The notes beneath the pieces were generated by a model. That model was given only the letters and a program-made list of their open reading frames with translations. It had not been told where the DNA came from and ran no database searches. Positions 1-11,707 of a stretch of 64,000 bases of DNA are shown here, piece by piece. The translations under genes were made by a program, and so were the position numbers. The stretch's first letter is position 1, and every line of letters starts with the position of its first letter. The stretch comes from Chrysemys picta bellii (lineage: Eukaryota > Chordata > Testudines > Emydidae), in the NCBI RefSeq assembly GCF_011386835.1, contig NC_088792.1:62975287-63039286 (forward strand), given 5' to 3'.

Positions 1-900
1 ATGTCACAGAGGTCTCCGGAAGTCACAGCATCCATGACTTCTGTGACCTAATCTATCCTTAACAACTGTGGTAAGTAACTGGTCACAATTAACCTTTTTA
101 GGTTTCATGTACATGGTCTTATATACAATGTTGTATTGCTGTGCAAACATCATAATGTACCGAGGCAGAGTGCAGAGAGTAGACAGAGAATGGACCATAG
201 AGTTTGGTGGATTTGTTTGATTGTTTTTGCCCTCTCTGTTTAAGAACTCCCATCTTGTCATCCATTAAAATATGACGACAAAACTAAAATTCTCCTGTAT
301 ATATATATACAAACCCCTCAGATGACTAGGGACCTGGCAACTCCCAGACATTTTCAGCCTGTTTAGAGAATTTTCCCTTGAAAACATTTTACATGTTTGC
401 AGCTGTAACCAGGTTTTAATGAATGTACTAAAGAGAACACTTCTGGAATACAGGACATCAAATGAATTTGTCATGATCAAAGTCAAGATGATTAATAATA
501 AATGAATCCAAGATGATAGGATACTTGAAATACCTGCCACTTAATTGGCTACTTAACTCACTATGTTGAATAGCTGTTCATTGTCTTTCTCAGAATTCAC
601 AGGGTGGAAGGGGTTGACTCCAAAATCCTCCCCATTCATAAGCACCATGTATGTTTGATAGATAAATGGGAGAGATTCTGATCTCAATTAAATCCATTTC
701 AATATCCATTAAATCAAACATAACTTCTCCTCTGGCTGAGTAAGGTTTGACTTTTCTCCCTTTGGTACCCATCAATGTTGTTTTCATGCATCATCCACAG
801 TCAGGTGGTGCCACTCAAGAGACATGCAAGTTATCTTCCCCAGCCCCAAGGTTTCACACTCACAGCTCAGAGGGACTGTATTATCAGTAGGTGACTAGAA

Positions 901-1008
901 TAGGGTGACCAGATCACCCAGGTCAAATATTGGGACGCGGGGGGCGGGGGGAGTGGAGGGTGGAGGGAGAAAAAAACGGTGGCAGACCAAAAAAAACCCA
1001 ACCCCCCC

Positions 1009-1054
<46 letters not shown>

Positions 1055-2048
1055 TCCTCCTCCCTCTGCAAGCGCTGGAGGGAGGCCCAGGGGAAGCACA
1101 GGGCCGGGGTGAGTGAGTCCGGCCTGGCCGCGAGCGCAGGCAGGACTTGGGCGGTACCTGGAGGGAGAGTAGGGGGGGCGGCCTGCGGGGCCAGGCGGCG
1201 GCTGTTCTCCCCACCTGGGCAGCAGGGCTCAGGAGCAGCCGCTGCTGCAGCTCCCACTGATGCAGGGGGAGGAAGCGGGCAAGCACGTGGCGCTTGGCAG
1301 CTGCGGCTCTGGTGCCCGCAAACCCCCCGAGCCCGGGCCTGCTGCGGCAACCCAGCGTGCACACTGCGCGCGCCCAGCCCCTGGCCAGTCGCGTCTGGGC
1401 TGCTGCAATCCCGCGGACGGCCCCGGAGTGGGGGCAACAGGCCCCAGCCCCCCCGTCCTGCTCGGGTCCCGCAGGGGGACAAATGGGGCTGCCGACGCCG
1501 CTGCTCGCGGGATTGCACCAGCTGGGCAGCCAGCCCAGACGCGACTGGCCAGGGGCTGGGCACACTGTGCGCGCTGGGTCCCCGCAGCAGGCTCGGGGGG
1601 TTCGGGCCCAGGCGCCAGAGCCGCAGCCGCCAAGCTCCAAGTGCTTGGCCGCTTCCTCCCACAGCGGCAGTGGGAGCTGCAGCAGCGACTGCTCCCGACT
1701 CACGCTGCCCAGGTGGGGAGAACGCCCTTACTCTCCCTCCAGGTACCGCCCCGCACGAGTCCTGCCTGTGCTTGGGGCCAGGCCGGACTCACACTCGCCC
1801 CGCGCTCCCCTGCGTCTCCCGGGCCTCCCTCCAGCGCTTGCGGAGGGAGGAGGAATGGCGTGCTTGGGGAAGAGGCGGGGATTTGGGGAGGGAGCCAATG
1901 GGGCAGTGAGGGGGCGGGCATGGGGGGGGGCGCGCGAGCCCTTCCGGGGTCCGGAGCCTTTGCTTGTTTGTCCAGTGTCCCGACCTAACATTGGTCGGAC
2001 GTGGGACAAACAAGCAAATATTGGTACAGTCCCGATAAAATCACCCTA
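901..2048. mobile_element. Foldback hAT-like nonautonomous element
   Basis: The ends tagggtgaccag and (inward from the right) tagggtgatttt form short inverted repeats, flanked by the 8-bp direct repeat gactagaa (893-900 and 2049-2056), which points to hAT. The interior is extremely GC-rich and largely palindromic. The left arm, about 1062-1415 (ctgcaagcgctggaggga, ctggccagtcgcgtctgg), recurs inverted at about 1505-1855 (ccagacgcgactggccag, tccctccagcgcttgc). A CA microsatellite interrupts the left side. The long open frames on both strands here are by-products of the GC content. Confidence 0.85.
1013..1052 (+). repeat. (CA)n microsatellite
   Basis: About twenty uninterrupted CA units lie in the left part of the foldback element. 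Such tracts are length-polymorphic. Confidence 0.95.
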
Positions 2049-2285
2049 GACTAGAAAGGCTCTAAAGTTTCAAAGCATTTGAAAAAAAAAATGTGATTCT
2101 TACCTATTTTTTAAAAGGCTACTCTATTATCCAAAGCAAGTGCTGCTGAAGTCTCATACATATTATATCTAAACTTATGAAACAACATGTGGGAAAAATC
2201 ACCTTACACTTACTGTAACTAACCATTACACATTTCTGTAGATGGAATTACATGGCAAAAAAGGGCAGACAACATTTAACATTAC

Positions 2286-2373
2286 CTTTCAGAAGTAAGG
2301 GCATGAAAGGAATTTTCGGAGACTTCATTTTCTTGAATGCATCTCTGTAGGCTTTGTGATTCAGAGAAGGGTC
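2286..2373 (-). CDS. RAPGEF5: RAPGEF5 exon, catalytic domain (PFMPLLLK hairpin region)
   Basis: The minus-strand exon of 88 bp encodes [29 protein letters not shown] and the first base of the next codon, expected to be aspartate. P-x-I-P-F-x-x-x-x-x-K is the strongly conserved strand preceding the helical hairpin that pries open the nucleotide site. The acceptor is TTTTGCAG|GAC and the donor AAAG|GTAATG. The following exon (DVTFIHEGN... in this family) is not found between here and position 1, so it must lie outside the window. This is the 3'-most exon visible. Confidence 0.96.
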
Positions 2374-3478
2374 CTGCAAAATCATTTTAGTAATAAAAGA
2401 GAAAAATCAATAGGCTATAAAAAGTGCAATTCTAAATCCATTATAGGCTTCTGAACTGAACGTGATTTAGATATAAAAGGTTCTTTGGGAAATGAGGTAG
2501 ATAAAGGTTTCCTAGGAGAGGTGAAACAAACTAAACTGAATAGGAAATGTAAACAATGAAGGAAATAGAAATGATTATATTCCTGTACATGAAATGGTTC
2601 CAAAATAGGAGATAGCTATATGAGAAATTCACCATTTGACTGGTCTGTAATTTCCCCACATAATCTCTATTAGCACTATCTCGTCATCTTAATATCTGTC
2701 CTAAAAAGTGCCATTTTCCAGTGAAAAATTAACTCATTAAACAATACAACACATATCAGACATCTTAAAGAAAAAAATAATAGAAGGCAGCTGAGCAGTT
2801 CTATGCAATGTAAGTACTGTAATTCTAAAACTCTAAAATAGTACATACTATTAAATGTTTTTGTAAACATTTGAGGCCATGTAATTACTGTATAAGAATT
2901 CCAATTGTGATAATTAAGTAAAAATGAAAATCATTAAGGGGCAGATTTTGCCATCTTTACTCAATTCAGTGGTAACCTTGCTAGCCTCAGGGAAGGCAAA
3001 GGAAATACTCATGCTGAGCAGTATCTCACAACACAAGTAAGGGAGGCAAAGTCTGGCTCTCAACTTTTGATTCCCCCCCCTTTTTTTCATACCTATTCTC
3101 TCTTTCTACAGCTTTTTATTATTAATTATTAATTATTATTATTATTATTAAATAAGACAGATTCTGAGCATCTGTTGTTGGGTAGCACGAGACTGGTGAT
3201 TAGCTACCATGGCAATGGGATTACTTCCAGATTTACACCAGGAAAACCAAGCACAGGCTTTGGGTCTTTATTTTCCCCCTGTGCAAAGTCCATGAGAATG
3301 AGTGTTTACTCTTTTTTGAGACCACTGCAGCACTACTGAGATGTGTGCAGTCTGTGGCAAACCATGATCAGAGAAAGACAGTCTTAACTTTAGACAATGG
3401 CAGTCAGTTCCACAAGAAATAAGTTAGAGGGGGCACAACTGGGGAGCTAATTTTTTCTGGCACCAGCACTGTACTTAC
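2374..3478. other. RAPGEF5 intron, no recognised element
   Basis: This is AT-rich intron. It contains a short C/T tract near 3073 and an impure ATT microsatellite around 3116-3152. No complete mobile element was recognised. Confidence 0.7.
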
Positions 3479-3529
3479 TGTCAAACTTTCAAGTTCGGTG
3501 AAGAGTTTCTTAAACTTCCCAGGGATTTT
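3479..3529 (-). CDS. RAPGEF5: RAPGEF5 exon, 51-bp catalytic-domain segment
   Basis: The minus-strand exon of 17 codons reads KIPGKFKKLFTELESLT, the loop-helix between the SRLxxTWE helix and the DPSLNH segment of the CDC25 domain. The acceptor is CCACCTCAG|AAA and the donor ACA|GTAAGT. Phase 0 on both sides matches the neighbouring exons. The sequence corresponds to KIPGKFKKLFSELESLT in mammalian RAPGEF5 as I remember it. Nothing else protein-like continues into the flanks: the surrounding open frame runs straight through the splice sites into intron. Confidence 0.95.
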
Positions 3530-3969
3530 CTGAGGTGGGGGAAAAAAGGAAATGGGACTAAAGAAATCAAATATGCAGAAAAATACAGTTTTCTTTCTGA
3601 GATTGTCTGTCATGTTTAAAGTGTCAAATAGCACCAAGCCACTTCCCCAGTCAATTATCATTCTTTTCCCAGTACTAAAATCTCTAGTTATGAATAATGT
3701 TTAGAGCAATACCAGCCTATTAGATTTAGCAGTCTTGCCTTTTGAGATTCCATACATTCATGATTCTTTTATGAAAATTGCTTCTGAACATCTGTTTTCA
3801 TCTTCCTCACTAACTTCCATGTCTGCCCCATTTGTCTTAATACATTTGTGAAGATGGAAACAACAACACAGGCTGACAATTTAGATACTCAATAATTCAG
3901 ATGCAATTTCAATAATCTCCTAACTCTTTTCCTAAAATGTGGGCTCAGGGTCCAATCCTACAAGTCAAT

Positions 3970-4052
3970 GGGCCAGATTCTTGTCTCACACTAACCTCAG
4001 TTACTCCTGATATACATTGATGTAACTGGGAGGAGAATCAGGCCCACTGAGA
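3970..4052. mobile_element. Small old MITE with 'gggccagattct' ends
   Basis: The sequence opens with gggccagattcttgtctcac and closes with gaggagaatcaggccc, an imperfect inverted repeat about 80 bp apart. Partial relatives begin near 27118 (agggccaattcctcag) and 51499 (agggccaaattctc). Superfamily unknown. Confidence 0.5.
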
Positions 4053-5639
4053 CTACTCATATAAGTAAATTTTGCAGGATTATACCCTCAATTTTTAAAA
4101 GATTTACCTGTGCTGTATGATTAAAACACTAGCAACTGCACACCTAAAAGAACTGCATGTGGAATTGCACTTGCACAGATTTTAACATCTTCAACCAGAG
4201 GAAGTTTGATGGCTTAAAACATTGTATATTGAGCACAAAAATAGTAGGGCATGCCTGGGAATGCAGCCATCTATTTAAGAATGCAAGTGCATATTCAGCA
4301 TAGGTTGGTATATAACTGGTTGCTTGAACTTAGGTGACTTAATTTGCATATATAAGTAATAATGATTAATTTATAAGCATTGCTCTCTATTTCCTAGAAT
4401 TCAAATTACTGACGCATACAAGCTTTTGGATTTTGAATTTTTTCTGTAGTAAATTTTTGGAAGTTTAAAGAATGCCAGGCAAACAACTGTGGCTACATAC
4501 ATTTCAAAAAGGAAAAACTGTGTGTGTGTATTTTATTATATTTATTCACATGCACACACAGAGTGTATAAGAAAGACACTTTATCCATTGCTGATCCACT
4601 AATAAGTACTGTAATTGTTCAGATAAACACCACATTTTATTCTTAGAGGCTGAAATACGTCAGCGGCACAGAACACATTCCCAAAGCCGCAAAAATGCTG
4701 CAGTTCCGCTGCTCCAAAGTAGACTAACAGGGTACCTTTTCTACTGTATTTACTCCCAGTCCACACCTTTTTACCCTTCTCCCTCAAAGAGTGGGATGAA
4801 GGCAGGTGCCAACAGGTAGGCAATGGTAGCTTAGCTCCTGAGTGAGCAGCACTGCTGGTGTGGAGGGTGGTTTAGAAAGTAATGCAGAGGGGCTTGCTTT
4901 CTGTGCAGACAGATGCCCCAAGATTTGCAGATGTCTCTGAAGATTTTGAGCCATCCAATCATTTACTGGTTCCTACCCTTTGCCTTTCTGGGCTCACACA
5001 AGCTCCTCCCCATACTGGGAATTGTTGTCTCTTGTTTCCCCACAGCATTAGTCATTGACATATTCAGTTCATTTTTCTTTCCATGAGTAAGCAGAGTCAG
5101 GATGAGCTCTACCCTGACATCTGGTGGTGAATTGTGGCAAGTTGTGGAAAAGAACTTCAGGGGATGATCTTGTTTGCATAGGCACACCCACCCCACCTAG
5201 CCTGAGCCCATAGCAGCCCAAATGGTCACTTTGACTGCTGTGGGATCCCCAGTTTCTCTGTTATTGGGGCAGGAAGAATAAAGTGTTGTTACCCTGATGA
5301 TGTCAATCAAGGGCAGTAGAACTGTACTTGGCATTTTATGATGGAGGGACTCGCCCTCAACCTAGTAGCACTCGCTAGACAAGGGACATGGATTCCAAAA
5401 CCCAGTGTATTGAGAGGCTGGAGACAAGTATTTGTACCTGATGGCATGGACCCATTTTGAGGGCCTCAGACATCAATTGCACCTCCTTCTCTCTCCTCTG
5501 TGGAATATCAGAGCTAATCTTGATTCTATTAGGAGTCTAGTTACAGGCTGCTGGGCTGAATTCACCTTGGGCCAATGGTGCACTAGCACTGGAGTTCCCT
5601 CTACTTCAAGCTGAATTCACTAAAGAGCTGAAATCACTG

Positions 5640-6338
5640 AGTGCTGTGTTAAGTGGGGTTGGTGTGGGGGAGCTGAAGATATATGGCTGAGCAGCTGGTG
5701 GAGTGGTGCAGTTGGCGGGACAGCTGGTGGAGCAGCGCAGTTGGCAGAACAGCTGGAGCGGCTTGTGGGACGGCTGGTGGAGCAGAGCAGCTGGCGGAGC
5801 GGCTCACAGGATGGCTGGTGGAGCGGAGCGGCTCACGGTGAAGACTGCAGCAGAACCCCATGGAGAGGTGGGGCAGTTGGCCTTGGACCACATAAGGTGC
5901 ATCTTAACACCCCAGAGGGGGGCGCATTTCCACCCAGGCTGGGAGGTAAAACTCTGCAGATAAACTTTTGAACTCTGGGGCTGCACCGACCAAGGACAGA
6001 GACTTTGGGTTGTTGGACTTAAGACCCTGAGGGGAAAAGGACACTGCCAAACTTACTTTTGCTCATTGTTTGTGTTATGAATCCTGTTTGTGGTGTTTCC
6101 CCAACATAATGTCGCGTTGTTTCCCCCCTTTATTAAAAGGATTTTGCTACACTCCAACTCCGTGCTTGCGAGAAGGGAAGTATTGCCTCTTAGAGGCGCC
6201 TGGGAGGTGGTATGTAATTATCCCAGGTCACTGAGTGGGGGCTCGAGCCAGTTTTGCATTGCGTTATTGAAACGGAACTCCTAGACACTGAACCCGGCCC
6301 TTGTTGCTGCCAACTCAGATGGGCAGAAGGGTTACACA
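5640..6338 (+). mobile_element. Probable solo LTR of an endogenous retroelement
   Basis: The segment has the layout of an LTR on the plus strand: a GC-rich upstream part, a TATTAAAA-like signal at about 6132, a downstream U5-like region rich in short G runs, and a terminal ttacaca. It resembles a repeat I remember as common in turtle genomes. No coding region of a retroelement is present and the 5' boundary is not defined. No target duplication was established. Confidence 0.45.
5690..5835 (+). repeat. GC-rich minisatellite (cagctggtggagcgg units)
   Basis: Imperfect tandem copies of an approximately 30-bp unit built from 'ggacagctggtggagcagcg' and variants (ggcggagcggctcac) repeat about five times. 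They sit at the 5' part of an LTR-like sequence and keep an open frame on both strands by chance. Confidence 0.75.
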
Positions 6339-7132
6339 TGTTATTTTGTATGGGAGGACATGACTTCAGACTTAATATGGCTGAGTATAAGCCCCTTTCT
6401 GCTGTTTGAATTCTTCTTGTTGTGCTTGATGGTATTTTTGATAGCATCCATTGCAGGCACTTTATTCTTGTTTGCATTACAGATTCAAATCCTTTGGATT
6501 ATCACCTGCTTGTGGTTTATTCTGTAATACCAGTCAAAACTTCCCTGATTTTGGGTCATCAGCAAATATAATTAGTTTTCTGGTATTACCACTCAGTAAT
6601 TTATTTTGATGGAAATAGTAGCAGTATAAACACAGATCCCAGTGGAATCCCCCTCTTAATATCCCCTCCTCTGTTTGGTAACTTGTAGCTTCTTTAACCA
6701 TTAATCTAGGTTTTTAAATATGTTACTTATTCATTTCCCGTTTCCTAAACTTGTTGTTCAAAATAAACAGCTGGGCAAGAGTTTAATCAAGGGTTACCCT
6801 TATGAGGGTCTCTTTATTTTGTAAAATTTTAAATGAAACTTCTTCCATATGTAATGATTCTGTTTCTTTGGAATCCATTCCTTATTTAAATTTAGCTAGT
6901 GTTCTCCACTACAATTCAAAACTATACTAATAACAATTTCTGGACCTTTATGGATAACTCATCTGATCTTGGAGACCTTTGTTTGCTTTGTCCTTATTTA
7001 AAACTTCTGCAAGAATAAATTTAGTATTCTCAGGTGGTCTGCATTTACAGGTAATGTAGACATCCATATACTGACACACACCCCCCACCACCATTTTCCT
7101 CACACTTGATTTCAGCATGTAGAGCTAGTATT

Positions 7133-7154
7133 TAAAAAAAAAAAAAAAAAAAAA
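7133..7154 (+). repeat. Poly(A) tract
   Basis: A run of about twenty adenines. On the minus strand it lies just after the RAPGEF5 splice donor region. It could be the tail of a decayed retroposon. Confidence 0.8.
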
Positions 7155-7208
7155 CTTGTACAAAATATAGTTTTGACAAGACTGAAAAGATACAAAGACA
7201 TGGCTTAC

Positions 7209-7299
7209 CTCCCAGGTTTGAGACAGCCGGCTGACAGATGCAGTATTGAGACCCATAACAATGGCAAAGAATGAGTTCAGGTTTCTTTGGGCTTTGCAG
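7209..7299 (-). CDS. RAPGEF5: RAPGEF5 exon, CDC25 catalytic domain ([12 protein letters not shown] region)
   Basis: The 91-bp minus-strand exon encodes (H)[20 protein letters not shown] and [10 protein letters not shown]. The [12 protein letters not shown] helix and the SRLxxTW motif are hallmarks of RasGEF catalytic domains; the asparagines and the helix hold the switch regions of the bound GTPase (family knowledge). The acceptor is ATTCTACAG|C, and the first base completes the histidine codon of the preceding exon. The donor is GAG|GTAAGC, ending in phase 0. The [10 protein letters not shown] wording separates it from EPAC2, which has SNVAVSRLAL here. Confidence 0.97.
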
Positions 7300-7660
7300 C
7301 TGTAGAATAATAATAATAATGTTTTTTAGAAAATGAACATTACCCTCTGATTTCCTGTCCTCAGAGAATAATAGATAATTGGGATAGAAAGATATCCCAG
7401 GTTATCAAGTCCAATTTCCTGCACTAATATAAGATTGTCCTCTACACTAAAATGATTACCTGTTCTTTATCTCACAGAATGATTCCTTGCCCTTTATTGT
7501 GTTATTATATAAATATTTTCACCTTCCTTTATCATCTTTTCTGTAAGTTACACATATTCATTTCTCTTCACAGTCAAGGCCTGCAATCCTTTTTTCATGT
7601 TTGTCATCCTTCTTTGTCCTAATTTATCAACTCCCCCCTCCACACTACACCCCCACAGCA

Positions 7661-7682
7661 AAAAAAAAAAAAAAAAAAAAAA
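7661..7682 (+). repeat. Poly(A) tract followed by a GGGA repeat
   Basis: About 22 adenines, with a short (GGGA)n run about 55 bp later at 7738-7757. Simple sequence in intron. Confidence 0.85.
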
Positions 7683-8207
7683 GGAAAACTGTACACAGTA
7701 CTTGAATTCTGACCTTACCAATGAAATGCATAAATTGGGGGGGAGGGAGGGAGGGAGGAAACAGGGGGACAGTTTCTACCTTTACTTTTCTATTTTCTCA
7801 TGTGCTACTCCTCTATAAACACAAATCCTGCATCAGATGTATTTTTTGCAACATCACACCTTGACCTTGCCTTTAAAATTGTCATCTATTATCACGCAAG
7901 GACCTCCTCCACAATGCTGCTCTTAAACAATCTCTTGTATATTTCTTTGGGTTTGTATTAGTATTCCCTAGTTGTATTACTCTGCATTTATCTAAATTAA
8001 ATCTCTCGTTGTTTGCACATAACACTAAACACTTTAGGTCATTCTGTATTTTCTTTCTACCCTCCAATGTATTTGCAGTCCCTCAATTTGTTATGGTCTG
8101 CAAATGTTCAATTTACATATCTCTCTGGATTAAATTATTAGTTAATACTGGTCCCTATTACTGATAACTGTGAAATTCTGCTGGATACCTCTCTGATTTC
8201 ATGTTTT

Positions 8208-8745
8208 ACTATAGAAGGAGAGATTAATAAGACTGGGACTTTTCAGCTTGGAAAAGAGGCGACTACGGGGGCATATGATAGAGATCTATAAAATCATGAG
8301 TGGTATAGAGAAAGTAAATAAGGAAGTGTTATTTACTCCTTCGCATAATACAAGAACAAGGGGCCACCAAATGGAATTAGTAGGTAGCAGGTTTAAAACA
8401 AACACAAGAAAGTATTTTTTCATGCAACGCACTGTCAACCTCTGGAACTCCTTGCCAGAGGGTGTTGTGAAGGCCAGTACTATAACGGGGTTCAAAATGG
8501 AGCTAGATAGATTCATGGAAGATAGGTCCATCAATGGTTATTAGCCAGGATGGGCAGGAATGGTGTCCCTAGCCTCTGTTTGCCAGAAGCTGGGATTGGG
8601 TGACAGAGCATGGATCACTTGATGATAACCTGTCTGTTTATTCCCCTTGGGGCATCTGCCATTGGCCTCTGTCAGAGGACAGGATACGGGGCTTGATGGA
8701 CCTTTGGTCTGACCCAGTATGACTGTTCTTATGTTTTTATATATG
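8208..8745 (+). mobile_element. CR1 retroposon, 5'-truncated 3' end
   Basis: The plus strand reads as the end of a CR1 reverse-transcriptase ORF. Frame 8248-8544 gives [20 protein letters not shown], then [20 protein letters not shown] and a stop. The CR1 3' untranslated region follows (ggacctttggtctgacccag) and ends near ttcttatg. Conserved CR1 phrases (LFxxRxxxTRGHxxxL, FFxxRxVxxWNSLPxxVV) are recognisable. It is antisense to RAPGEF5 and cannot move on its own. Confidence 0.9.
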
Positions 8746-9654
8746 ATTATTCCATATTTACTTTTAGTCCATTAGCAAATATGTAATCACAAACCATAGT
8801 ATGCTATCCAAACAGTATCATTCCACTTTCTCAAGCAAGACTGTATCTGAAGTTCAACTATAAAAAATTAGATATGCTGGGATTGTGTCTTAAATTAACA
8901 TTAAGCATATGAGTAGTCCCACTGTCTTCAATGGGATTACTCATTTAAGTAAAGTTAGTACGTGCCTAAGGGTATGTCTACATTGCAATGTAAGCTCAGG
9001 GTTTGAATTCAGGCTCAAGATTAACCCCCGTTTCTTGCACACACAAGTCACGCTAACCCAGAGATCGGGCCCAGGGTAATAGGACCACACAGGGGTGGAG
9101 GTTCTGAGCCTGAGTCAAGCCTGGACCCATGGTTCAAGTCCTACGGCTTTGCAGTGTAAAGGTCACTCCACAGGACTAGTGCTCTGGGAGTCTGCCAAGT
9201 GTACTCCACAATCGCACAGGCAGACTTTTTTTTGTCCTGTGGACAGTCAAGTTTGGTGGAGAATTTCACACACTGTACCACAAAGGGCTAGAGCGACCAC
9301 ATTTTGGGAGGAAACTAGGAAGTCTGGGATATGGGTGGTTGGACTTGGGCCTACTTAGCAGAATTGACACTGGAGCCCCAGGTTGGAACCCAGGGTTCAA
9401 CAATTCCTAACCTCTAGGGCACATGTGTCAAACTCAAGGCCCGCGGGCCACATCCGGCCCGCCATACAATTATATCCGGCCCGCGAAATCGTTTTATATA
9501 TCTGTTTTTAATGGCCCTGTGATATGACGCCCCAATAACACACACTACAAATCCCATGATGCAGTGCAATTGCCGCCAACGGCAAGCCGCGGTTCAAGTT
9601 CGCGGTCTGTTGATGTATACAACGCTAATATCAAATCAAAGCTAGACCCCAACA

Positions 9655-11463
9655 ATGGCCAAGAGAAAAATTGATTCTGAAAACCGAGGCTTTCAAAGCC
9701 GGTGGGAGAATGAGTATATGTTTACTGAAATTGCAGGTAAACCAGTGTGTCTCCTTTGCGGGAGTAATATCGCTGTAATGAAGGAGTATAACCTAAGACG
9801 GCACTACGAGACGAAACATGAGAACAAATTCAAAAACCTGAGCGCAGGACAGAAGCTACAAAAGGTAGAGGAGTTGAAGAAGAATTTGACATCCCAGCAG
9901 ACGTTTTTCACCAAAGCAAAATCACAAAGTGAAGCTGCTGTGAAAGCAAGTTTCATTGTGGCCGAAGAGATCGCCAAATCAGGACGGCCGTTTACCGAGG
10001 GGGAATTCGTAAAGAATTGTATGATGAAAGTGTGCGACGTCCTTTGTCCAGATAAAACGCGAGCGTTTGCAAATGTAAGCCTCAGCAGAAACACTGTTGC
10101 TAATCGGGTTTGTGAGATGGCGACTGATTTGAAAACACAGTTGATTGAAAGAGCAAAAGATTTTGTTGCATACTCCCTTGCCGTGGATGAAACTACTGAC
10201 GCGACTGACACTGCACAGCTGGCGATATTTATCCGTGGTGTGGATTCCAATTTGTGCGTAACAGAGGAAATACTGGACATTAAATCGATGCACGGGACAA
10301 CGAAAGGAGAAGACATCTTTGGAAATGTATTTCAAAGTGTAACCGACATGAAACTGCCATGGGAAAAACTCGTTGGACTTACAACAGATGGCGCACCTGC
10401 TATGTGTGGTGAAAAAAATGGACTGGTGGGAAGGATGCGCTCAAAGATGCGGGAGGAGAACTGTGCCGGTGAGTTGACAGTGTATCACTGCATCATACAC
10501 CAGGAATCGCTGAGTGCTAAAGTCCTAAAAATGGATCATGTGATGAACACTGTAACACAAACCGTCAACTTTATCAGAGCCCACGGTTTAAATCACCGCC
10601 AATTCCAGTCTTTTCTGCGGGAAATAGATAGTGAGTTTGGCGATATGCCATATCATACGGAGGTCCGGTGGCTAAGTCGGGGAAAAGTTCTCAAAAGACA
10701 CTTTGAGCTGCGAGAGGAAATCTGCCAGTTCATGGACAGTAAGGGGAAAGACTGCACAGTTCTGCGGGATGAAAAGTGGAAATGTGAGTTGGCGTTCCTG
10801 GCTGACATAACGTCGCATCTTAGCGCTTTAAACCTTCAACTCCAGGGACGGGAGCACATAATAACCGATATGCATGATGCAGTGAAGGCATTTCAAGTGA
10901 AGCTGCGCTTATGGGAGACACAAATGCACCAATGCAACTTGTCTCACTTTCCCTGTTGCCAAGTAATACGGAACCAAGAAAGTGCCACAGTTTTCCCAAA
11001 TGCCACCTTTGCTGAAAAACTCAGCGCGCTGCGCACTGAGTTCGCACGGCGCTTCAGTGACTTTGAGGCACAGAAAAGTAACTTCGAGCTGCTTCGCAAC
11101 CCATTTGCAGTCGATGTGGAAACCGCACCTGTAGAAATGCAGATGGAGCTGATAGAACTGCAATGTAATGGGACACTGAAGGCAAAGTACGACACTGCGG
11201 GGCCAGCACAGTTCACTCGCTTCATTCCTGAAGCGATGCCGCAGCTCCGCCAACATGCGGCTCGAATCCTGTCCATGTTTGGCAGCACATATCTGTGCGA
11301 GCAGCTGTTCTCTGTGATGAAAATTAACAAAACGTCACACAGGAGTCGCCTCACTGATGAACACCTGCAATCGATCCTGAGAATCTTCACAACACAGAAC
11401 CTAACCCCAAACATAAACCAACTTGTTGCAAAGAAAAGACTCCAAGTATCAGGCTCTGACTAA
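9655..11463 (+). CDS. hAT-family transposase, complete ORF (602 aa)
   Basis: This is an uninterrupted reading frame from ATG to TAA inside a transposon with intact ends. Residues 32-55 form a BED-type zinc finger (C32-x2-C35-x14-H50-x4-H55) expected to bind the element ends. An RNase-H-like core follows, with the first acidic residue at D178 (AVDETTDATD), the second at D245 (LTTDGAPAM), a C279-x2-H282 pair (YHCIIHQ), and RW in HTEVRWLSRG. The C-terminal hAT dimerisation region has the third acidic residue at E549 (FGSTYLCEQLFSVMK), then HRSRLTDEHLQSILR. All three acidic residues of the catalytic triad therefore appear present. Proteins of this type are often database-labelled GTF2IRD2-like or ZBED-like because host genes captured relatives. 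The gene is antisense to RAPGEF5. I regard it as a transposon gene rather than a domesticated one, because inverted repeats and a target duplication still enclose it. Confidence 0.93.
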   Translation: MAKRKIDSENRGFQSRWENEYMFTEIAGKPVCLLCGSNIAVMKEYNLRRHYETKHENKFKNLSAGQKLQKVEELKKNLTSQQTFFTKAKSQSEAAVKASFIVAEEIAKSGRPFTEGEFVKNCMMKVCDVLCPDKTRAFANVSLSRNTVANRVCEMATDLKTQLIERAKDFVAYSLAVDETTDATDTAQLAIFIRGVDSNLCVTEEILDIKSMHGTTKGEDIFGNVFQSVTDMKLPWEKLVGLTTDGAPAMCGEKNGLVGRMRSKMREENCAGELTVYHCIIHQESLSAKVLKMDHVMNTVTQTVNFIRAHGLNHRQFQSFLREIDSEFGDMPYHTEVRWLSRGKVLKRHFELREEICQFMDSKGKDCTVLRDEKWKCELAFLADITSHLSALNLQLQGREHIITDMHDAVKAFQVKLRLWETQMHQCNLSHFPCCQVIRNQESATVFPNATFAEKLSALRTEFARRFSDFEAQKSNFELLRNPFAVDVETAPVEMQMELIELQCNGTLKAKYDTAGPAQFTRFIPEAMPQLRQHAARILSMFGSTYLCEQLFSVMKINKTSHRSRLTDEHLQSILRIFTTQNLTPNINQLVAKKRLQVSGSD

Positions 11464-11707
11464 ATAGGACAAGAAAATGGAATGTTATGATTTGTTATGA
11501 TTATACTTTTGCTTTAAATTCAATTTTTTATTTATATTTTCAGATTTTTTAATATTCCAGCATGTACAGATTTTGAATGTATTGTATTGACAGGATATTT
11601 TTTTATGAAGAGCAAAATATTTTAAGTTGAAATGTATTTATTTTGGAATGATATCCTGTATTTTGGTTCATATTAATGGTTAAAAAACATAAATATTTAG
11701 TCTGTTA

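Larger units (their letters stand above)
1..2285. other. RAPGEF5 intron downstream of the last visible exon
   Basis: The stretch begins with the end of a truncated repeat (inverted gtcacagaggtctc / cttctgtgac motifs at 1-50, resembling the element at 28.2 kb). Unremarkable AT-rich sequence follows to about 890. The 1.15-kb foldback hAT-like element then fills 901-2048. The next RAPGEF5 exon was searched for by its expected VTFIHEGN peptide and not found. Confidence 0.75.
3530..7208. other. RAPGEF5 intron with LTR-like repeat
   Basis: It contains an old 'gggccagattct...gaatcaggccc' inverted-repeat MITE around 3970-4052. The 4.1-5.6 kb part shows no recognisable feature. A minisatellite at 5690-5835 leads into an LTR-like copy that ends at 6338. 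The remainder to 7208 is AT-rich, with a poly(A) tract near 7133-7154. Confidence 0.65.

Noticed and set aside
867..2049. Six overlapping frames of 130-334 codons on both strands
   Set aside because: All lie in the GC-rich foldback element; low-complexity Pro/Ala/Gly/Arg sequence, no domain, frames open on both strands at once.
9804..11414. Minus-strand frames of 115-170 codons opposite the transposase
   Set aside because: Shadows of the transposase ORF; no family signature.
9655..11463. Transposase ORF as a domesticated host gene
   Set aside because: Inverted ends and a perfect 8-bp duplication still flank it, which is the state of an ordinary transposon copy.
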